From the NCBI GenBank assembly GCA_011799875.1, contig CM022303.1:546237368-546301367 (forward strand): a stretch of 64,000 nt of DNA. The letters are read 5' to 3'. Positions 57,821-64,000 of this stretch are shown here, piece by piece. This stretch comes from Thinopyrum elongatum (Eukaryota; Streptophyta; Magnoliopsida; Poales; Poaceae). The notes beneath the pieces were generated by a model, which was given only the letters and a program-made list of their open reading frames with translations, made no database searches and was not told the DNA's origin. Position 1 is the first letter of the stretch; each line of letters starts with the position of its first letter. The position numbers and the translations under genes are program-made.

Positions 57821-57938
57821 ACAATGTCCGACGTCAAGATTGAGTACTCCGGCAAGAACAACAAGACATGGTTGTCTGCACCAATGCCAAGGTCACCGCC
57901 ACAGGAGTCGACAAGGCCAACACATAGGCCGCCTGAGC
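57821..57938 (+). pseudogene. Polygalacturonase 3' end fragment
   Basis: About 118 bp nearly identical to 56788-56905, the last 39 codons of the intact gene (CAATGTCCGACGTCAAGAT onward). A single-base deletion in the ACAAGACATGG part shifts the frame, and the last Cys codon reads TAG instead of TGT. It shows there was once a neighbouring paralogue. Confidence 0.88.
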
Positions 57939-58070
57939 CATTGACTCTTCTACCCTCGACGTCAATGCCTTTCTTTTGAAGAGCTTTTTTATTGTTCATA
58001 GTTTTTGAGATAACTCAATACTCATGCCGAATGGTTTTTGAAGAGAACAAGATCTCGCGAGACACTCTCC

Positions 58071-58190
58071 TGTGCGGCATGATTTCTTTCTAGCTCTGTA
58101 CGTATTTCAGATGTACCAAGTGTACTAATTTCTTTTTTTTCCTTTTTTGCGAGCTGCTCCAGGAGATCATCCTTTTATGTTTTCTTCATG
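58071..58190 (+). pseudogene. Polygalacturonase stop codon and 3' UTR fragment
   Basis: Starts TGTGCGGCATGATTTCTTTC, matching 56893 onward (stop codon region), and continues through GATGTACCAAGTGTACTAATTTC and CCAGGAGATCATCCTTTT along the intact gene's 3' flank to about 57005. It is separated from 57821-57938 by 132 bp of other DNA. Confidence 0.8.
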
Positions 58191-58467
58191 GGTTGATTGC
58201 TTACCTTTATTTAGCTAGCAAATGTATGCATGTGCTGGCTCACAGCCACTTGATCCATATACTTTTGACGATTTTGGCTTTTATTTGTCTTTTGATTTTG
58301 TGCACCGGTCGGTACCAACAAAGTTTTTTAATGGTCTGAGATTTATTGAGTATCTGGTTTTCACGTGTTGCCACTATTCAGCCTTTAATTGCAGAGTCAC
58401 TACTCAAATTCAACAGTATGACCTCATTGGCCAATTCAATACGGAGCCCTTCAATACACACATCTAA

Positions 58468-59020
58468 GACTACTCACAGTGGGGAGTAACTTCAACTAGT
58501 AACATGCATATGTTACTAGTTTATGTTACTACCTCCATAATGAGGAGTAAGGTTGGTCGTAATGGGAGTATCTTATATAGTATCATGCATGCAAACTAGG
58601 CAATTTAGATGAGGTGACATAGAATTAAATAAAGAAAGAGAGGGTTGAGTATCATATCATGATACCGTATCATAATAAATGCTATACTACTATGTGTCAT
58701 TCATGGCAATAAATAAACTCATCTATGATACTACTATATGATACTATGCATTAGGGAGGTAGTATTATATACTAGTACTATATGCATGATACTAACTTAT
58801 GGTACTACTCATTACAAGCAGCCTAACATATGTGTGGTGTCATGCAACACTTCATTTATTAGCTTGTAGACTCATCTTGTCTTGTGTGATGTTACTCATA
58901 GTATGAGTAACTAGCTATGTTACTCAATTAATCTCTCTCCTCATTAAATCATTGCCACATAAGCAAACTTGCTAAGTTGACCTTATGTTACTGCTGAAGT
59001 TACTCCCATTGTTGGTAGTC
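58468..59020. mobile_element. Tourist-like MITE (outer), TAA duplication
   Basis: Inverted ends GACTACTCACAGTGGGGAGT and GACTACCAACAATGGGAGT (from the right), flanked by TAA at 58465-58467 and 59021-59023. This is the PIF/Harbinger target size. Without the nested element it is about 277 bp. Confidence 0.88.
58551..58823. mobile_element. Tourist-like MITE (nested), TAA duplication
   Basis: Ends GGTTGGTCGTAATGGGAGTA and GGCTGCTTGTAATGAGTAGT (from the right), with TAA at 58548-58550 and 58824-58826. The interior is rich in GATACTA/TAGTATC repeats. It is a different family from the outer element. Confidence 0.88.
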
Positions 59021-59023
59021 TAA

Positions 59024-59283
59024 ACAAAACATTAAGATTTGCAGAAATAGGCATAAATTGAGTGGAGGCGGTGGCCTGAAAATTAGTAGCTGTCCCTTAT
59101 GAGATAATTCACATATTGTATCAAGACATAATGAGTTTGTTCCCAAGACAGATTCGTGAAAGCTTACGACAAAATTATGTGCAAAATTCTCTATGAACAA
59201 TGTGCATGCAAGGCTTCTCAAAACGGTGGACTTGAATTCAGAAAATTCTGAGCACAAAACATGTCAGTGTGAAACTCAACAAT
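59024..59283. other. Unassigned host-like stretch
   Basis: 260 bp between the MITEs and CACTA copy 2. No gene or repeat recognised. Confidence 0.5.
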
Positions 59284-60015
59284 CACTACTGCAGGATGCT
59301 GCTAACGCGACGCTACAATCAGAGACCCTTCTACGAAATTGTGTGTGATGCATTAATCGCAAACGGTGGTGTAAGAAAACCGTCAAAAATGATACGAACT
59401 ATTTGCGATGGCGGAGACATCAAACACGATTCAGATTAGAGTTGCGTGTGCGATACGTGGCATACAGTTGATCCATACGAACTGTTTGCGATGAGTATAA
59501 CAACAGAAACGGTTCACCAGATGAAGGTGTGTGCGATATACGGCATACAATTCACTCGGATGAACTGTTTGTGATTAGGCAACACAACAGAAACGATCAG
59601 CCAGATCAAGGTGTGTGCGATATACGACATACAGTTCACCCGGATGAACTTTTTGCGATGAGCCAAGACAGAAGAAATGGTTCAACTTAATAAGATGTGT
59701 GTGATACACGGCAAACATGTCCGTTATTAGAAATGTGTGCGAAGATCGATAATAACACAGATGATTGCTGCTAATAAGCCGTGTGTGTTGTGGGCAAACG
59801 TTTGCTGGTATACAATTGTCAGCGATTAATGAAATCATCACCGACGGGTTCCCTAGTTTACTCCGTGTGCGATGTGATTTGCTCTATCTACAGAAGAACA
59901 ACATATATAATGAAAATAAACATCAAATTACATAAGTCACTATACAAAACATTCACACACACCTCAATAAACAATTACATGTATTCTAAACTAGGAGAAA
60001 TGATCATCTAATCAT

Positions 60016-62170
60016 CTACTTCTTGTGGCGTTGCCGCACTGCTCTGTGGCTCGATCCCTCGTCTGGGACATGACGAAGGCACTTCCTCATGTCAATGATC
60101 CACCTGTACATCTCGTATCTTGTGTACGCGTCCTTGGCCGCGTACTTGACGTGTTCTTCATCTAGTCTTTGCTCCCAGGCACTGTGCCAGGCGATCTTGT
60201 CCTTCTTGCTCCCATCCTTCATCTTCATGTAGTAGGGGTCGATGATGGCCGAGGCGAGGTTGACCAGGGAATCCTGATTGTTCTTCGTGCTGCCCCAGAC
60301 CGTGTAGTGGTCACGGATGTCGACAAAATTCTAGCAGGTCAATCCCGAAATCTTAAGCACTTTTAGATCGTTGTTGATGTCTACCGTAGCGAAACTGTAG
60401 TCGAGGCTGTTAATAAACCTGGCGAAATGCTTGCAAGGCCTTGTGGCCAGGTGGTAGTGGTAGACAAGGACGTCATGGCGCACGTACAACTGGGTGACGA
60501 CAACCTTCTGATTATACCCGGTACGGCCGCCGGTGAACTCAAGGTCGAAGCCGACCACTTGGTAGTTGTCTTCAGCAAGCAACTGCTCCATAGTGTGGAT
60601 GTAGCTCTCCACCGAGACCGGCTCATTCATGTACACCACTGAGAGGTCCTTCCCCCTCACGTGGGTGTCCACTACGTGAGGCGTGATACGTCCCAAACGT
60701 ATCTACTTTTCCAAACACTTTTGCTTATATTTTGGACTCTAATTTGCATGATTTGAATGGAACTAACCCGGACTGACACTGTTTTCAGCAGAATTGCCAT
60801 GGTGTTGTTTTTGTGCAGAAATAAAAGTTCCTGAATTGGCCTGAAAATTTATGAAGAATATTTTAAGAATATATAAAAAATATTGGCGAAGAGAAATACC
60901 AGAGGGGGGCTACCAGGGCGCCACAAGCCCACGGGGCGCGCCTGGTAGGCTTGTGGGCCCCTGGCAGCTCCGGCAACCCTAGCTCCAACTTCATAAGTAC
61001 CTATTCGTCCAGGAAAAAAATCAGAGAGAAGGAATCATCATGTTTTACGATACGGAGCTACCGCTACCTCCTGTTCTTCATCGTGAGGGCTGATGTGGAG
61101 TCCGTTCGGGGCTCCGGAGAGGGGGATTCGACGCCGTCGTCATCATCAACCATCCTCCATCACCAATTTCATAATGCTCACACCGGGAGTGAGTAATTCC
61201 TTCGTAGGCTTGTTGGACGGTGATGGGTTGGATGAGATTTATCATGTAATCGAGTCAGTTTTGTTAGGGTTTGATCCCTAGTATCCACTATGTTCTCAGA
61301 TTGATGTTGCTATGACTTTGCTATGCTTAATGCTTGTCCTAGGGCCCGAGTGCCATGATTTCATATCCGAATATTTTATGTTTTCATGAATATATTTGTG
61401 TTCTTGATCCTATCTTGCAAGTTGTATGCACCTATTATGTGTTATGATCCGCATACCCCAAGATGATAATGATTGGGATTCTTTCCGGTTATTACCATAG
61501 TTTGAGGAGTTCATGTATTCACTATGTGCTAATGCTTTGTTCCAGTTCTCTATTAAAAGGAGGCACTAATATCCCTTAGATTTCCTAATGGACCCCGCTG
61601 CCATGGGAGGGTAGGAGAAAAGATATCATGCAAGTTCTTATTATAAGCATGTATGACTATATACGGAATATATGCCTACATTATATTGATGAATTGGAGC
61701 TAGTTCCGTGTCACTCTAGGTTATGTCTGTTATATGATGAATGTCATCCAACATAATTATCCATCACTGATCGAATGACTACGTCTTCCGCATATTGATC
61801 TTTGCTAAGTTACTTTCGTTGCTACTGCTGTCACAATCACTATAAAACTGCTACTGCTACTATTACTGTTACTATTGCTACTGTTACAACTGCTATCAAA
61901 CTATCATATTACTGTGCTACTGATCACCTTCCTGCAGATATTTAGTTCTCTAGGTGTGGTTGAATTGACAACTCAACTGCTAATACATGCAAATATTCTT
62001 TGGCTCCTCTTGTGTTGAATCAATAAATTTGGGTTGAATACTCTACCCTCGAAAACTGTTGCGATCGTCTATACTTGTGGGTTATTAAGGCATGGTGAAC
62101 TGCCGCCCGTTGTCGTCGTCAGCCGCTGGGAGCGCCATTGGAGCCGCTGGATATCCTCTCTGTATGTGTT
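60016..62170 (-). pseudogene. Exonuclease of CACTA copy 2, split by a solo LTR
   Basis: 60016-60683 encodes most of the DEDDy exonuclease: VVGFDLEFTGG (Exo I), DINNDLKVL (Exo II region) and YAAKDAYTRYEMYR (Exo III). The N-terminal piece is 62088-62170 beyond the LTR. Lesions: TAG at about 60331-60333, LTR insertion after codon about 40, a frameshift near 62105, a TGA near 62125, and the ATG changed to ACA. The TAG that breaks copy 1 is absent here (the codon region reads NNQDSLV). The two copies are therefore independently inactivated. Confidence 0.85.
60684..62087 (+). mobile_element. Solo LTR, 1404 bp, duplication AGGCG/AGGCA
   Basis: Starts TGATACGTCCCAAACGTATC and ends CTTGTGGGTTATTA (decayed CA). 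AGGCG at 60679-60683 and AGGCA at 62088-62092 are the 5-bp duplication with one change. Copy 1 shows the empty site at about 3945. The LTR belongs to a common Triticeae Gypsy type (leader phrase GTAATCGAGTCAGTTTTGTTAGG). Confidence 0.92.
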
Positions 62171-62959
62171 GTCGTGGGTGTGCTTATTGTGTCATGGGGC
62201 GCGAGAGATTAAGGTAAATGGCCGCGGGAATAAATGAGGGCCGAGCGACCTGGATTCTCGGCATGTCCGCATGGCAGCGGGTAACTGCATCATGGTGCCG
62301 TGCCCGGCACAACTGCATGCATAATGGCAGCACGAACATACGTGATTGTGCGCCGTCCACAAACGCTGGCAGCAAGCGCGGAGGGACGTGGGCAGAGCGC
62401 GCGGAGGGACGCAAGCAGAGCGCGCTACGGCCGCCTCAACCGCAAGCAACCACACACATAGAGCAGTTGAACACACAGGGAATGGTCGTCTACAAGCCGG
62501 CCGTCAGTTGCGAGCCGGCGGCATGATGTGAAACTACATTCCACATCACATGGTGGGCGAACAATCGTTCGCAACGCTGCGTAGAGAGCGGCTGTGTGCT
62601 AGGTAATTAAATCACAAATGTTTTTTTAATTAACAGTATATGTATGTGTCATTTCGCCCTCCTCTCGCACGTCTTGTCACTGCGCTGCCACAGAAGGCTT
62701 CAAGCGCAAGCTTGAGCACCACACAGGCGTTCTTTTGGCCAAATGATGGCTCGAAGAGGCGCCAATGGATCGTTGGTGAGCCCGTTTCCGCGCAGGTTCC
62801 CGCACACAGCTGCGCAAGCTTCCTGCCCGACTCAGCGAAATCCCCCAAAACCCCAATGCTTACCAACCTGCTATATACACCCTCATGGCCGACGAGTCCT
62901 GCGTCGCATTTTCCCCTCCCTCTCTGTATCTTATCTCGTCTGCTTCTCCCGCAATCGCC

Positions 62960-63706
62960 ATTGGAATAGGTCCGTCGTCGTCGCTCAGCCACTCCGCCGT
63001 CATTAGAGGACAACTCCAGCTAGGAGGCTACACCGCGGCGGCGGTGCAGTCCCCGGTGTCGTGTACTGCCTGTGGCGTCCCTATTGGGTGTGCGCACAAC
63101 AACCACAACACGCTCCGCCGCCGTTGCCCGTCAGCAGCTGTTGCCGGCCGCCATTGCCGCCACCCCACCGTCTGCTGCCGTGGCCGCCACACCACCGTCG
63201 AAAGCCAGAGCCATCGCCCGCTCCGCCACAGCGGCCCAAAGGCGGGAGGTGGCCGTCGTGGCTGCCATCCCACTGTCGGCCGCCATGGCCATCACCTGCT
63301 CCTCTACCACGGCCCGAAGGCGGGAGGTGGCTGTCTTGTCCGCCACCCCACCATCGACCGCCGGGGTGATCACCCGCTCCGCCACCGCCGCCCGAAGGCA
63401 GGAGGTGGAGGTGGAGCCCCGCATGTGCGTCTGCGACCTTGGGTGCTACATCGAGTTCCTGCGGGAGGAGGAGGAGCGCCTGGTCGTGCAGGCAAAGCAT
63501 CTTACCACCACTGTGGCTGCAACACACGCCGCCACAGAGGCGTGTAATATGCGGAAATCTACGAGGAGTCCCGCCGCTTCGAGAGGGATCGTCTGGAGCG
63601 GCAGAGGGCGTTCGAGGTGGGGGTCGCTAAAGGTGCAGCAGCGGTAGGCTCCGGATTCTAGTTCTCCAGCTCATCGGTAGGTTCCTCCTCCTCTGCCTCT
63701 TACTGA
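62960..63706 (+). pseudogene. Ala/Arg-rich cargo gene of CACTA copy 2
   Basis: Orthologous to 5052-5822. The start codon is ATT (62960-62962). The tandem REVAV..AAIP..AITCS block and the YIEFLREEEERL helix are present in a frame open from about 63072. A 1-nt shift at about 63549 moves the conserved EIYEESRRFER...RLERQRAF tail into another frame, where a TAG at about 63659 and the shared TGA 63704-63706 follow. Confidence 0.6.
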
Positions 63707-63838
63707 GCGTGCTCGCCAGAGGAGAGGCTGCTGGAAGTAGTACAAAGCCGCTCCGTAGTAGAAGTATTTAGGGGCTATTTTGTTCAGTTCATCTGACTAT
63801 AGATATGGTTGAACTGCACCATACTTAAAATTAGCTAG

Positions 63839-63861
63839 TATATATATATATATATATATAT
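63839..63861. repeat. (TA)n microsatellite
   Basis: About 11 TA units in the 3' flank of the copy 2 gene. Copy 1 has GTATACATA at the same place (about 5955). Confidence 0.9.
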
Positions 63862-64000
63862 TTGAACTAGCTATTTCAGTACATGGTTGGCAACAATTGG
63901 GGAAAAGTTTGTCCGGTTCAGCTGTCGAGTTGAAGTGTTTGTATAAAGAATGAATGCTTAATCTATGAATGAAATCTATGCTTACTGCATTTCAGTTGAA

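Larger units (their letters stand above)
59284..64000. mobile_element. CACTA transposon copy 2, truncated by the window end
   Basis: Starts CACTACTGCAGGATGC, the same terminus as copy 1, and is colinear with 2600 to about 6100 of copy 1: subterminal repeats (59284-59880), exonuclease (-), divergent spacer, Ala/Arg-rich ORF (+). Differences: no Stowaway MITE at the 4457 site, no (TA)n at the 3129 site, a solo LTR in the exonuclease, and a (TA)n at 63839-63861. The right end lies beyond the window. Confidence 0.9.

Noticed and set aside
63028..63527. Gly/Trp/His-rich frames around the copy 2 cargo gene
   Set aside because: They are alternative readings of the 78-bp repeat; only the Ala/Arg frame leads into the helical tail conserved between copies.
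1..64000. Looked for tRNA, rRNA, and other RNA genes
   Set aside because: I saw no cloverleaf or rRNA-like segment; the tRNA-Asp matches are retrotransposon primer-binding sites.

Overview
The window is plant nuclear DNA of Triticeae type (wheat, Aegilops or barley relatives). Evidence: a grass-style polygalacturonase gene with GT-AG introns, Stowaway and Tourist MITEs, CACTA transposons with GTTTGCGATG-like subterminal repeats, and Athila-like retrotransposons whose primer-binding sites match tRNA-Asp. About 85-90% of it is mobile DNA, nested several layers deep. I see one gene that looks intact: an exo-polygalacturonase at 55436-56904.

Layout, left to right. (1) Positions 1-25964 are one degenerate Gypsy element read on the minus strand (5' LTR 25461-25964; gag and protease pieces 22455-24803, 14841-14902 and 2283-2599). 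It is broken by three later insertions: a solo LTR (1088-2268, duplication AGGAG), a 12.2-kb CACTA element (2600-14837, duplication AAT) and a complete Athila-like element (14903-22449, duplication AGCAG). (2) Positions 26578-49600 hold a gene-carrying DNA transposon remnant split by an Athila-like element (26660-48586). That element carries another inside its left LTR (27254-34290, duplication TAAAC) and another inside its internal region (37845-44536, duplication AGAGC). (3) Positions 49600-55400 are remnants (Angela-like LTR, Athila-like internal DNA, an AT-rich degenerate short-repeat field, three MITEs) and a duplicated stretch of the region upstream of the polygalacturonase gene. (4) Positions 55366-58190 are the polygalacturonase gene and two broken copies of its 3' end. 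(5) Positions 58468-59020 are one Tourist-like MITE nested in another. (6) From 59284 to the window end lies a second CACTA element of the same family, interrupted by a solo LTR (60684-62087).

The most unusual object is the CACTA family. No transposase is recognisable. Instead, the complete copy carries a row of plant-like gene modules: a DEDDy 3'-5' exonuclease (WRN type), an Ala/Arg-rich protein with a charged C-terminal helix, a Pro/Ala-rich protein, two more Ala-rich helical proteins and a B3 DNA-binding domain. Tandem arrays with periods of about 95, 505, 245 and 45 bp separate the modules. The second copy has the first modules in the same order and orientation, and the two copies carry different disabling mutations. 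The modules were therefore present in a common ancestor and have decayed independently.

The Athila-like elements share two features worth attention: a palindrome around GATACGT/ACGTATC at the LTR end, and extra internal copies of the polypurine-tract motif that abuts the 3' LTR. Family names are given only as resemblance; no database could be searched.
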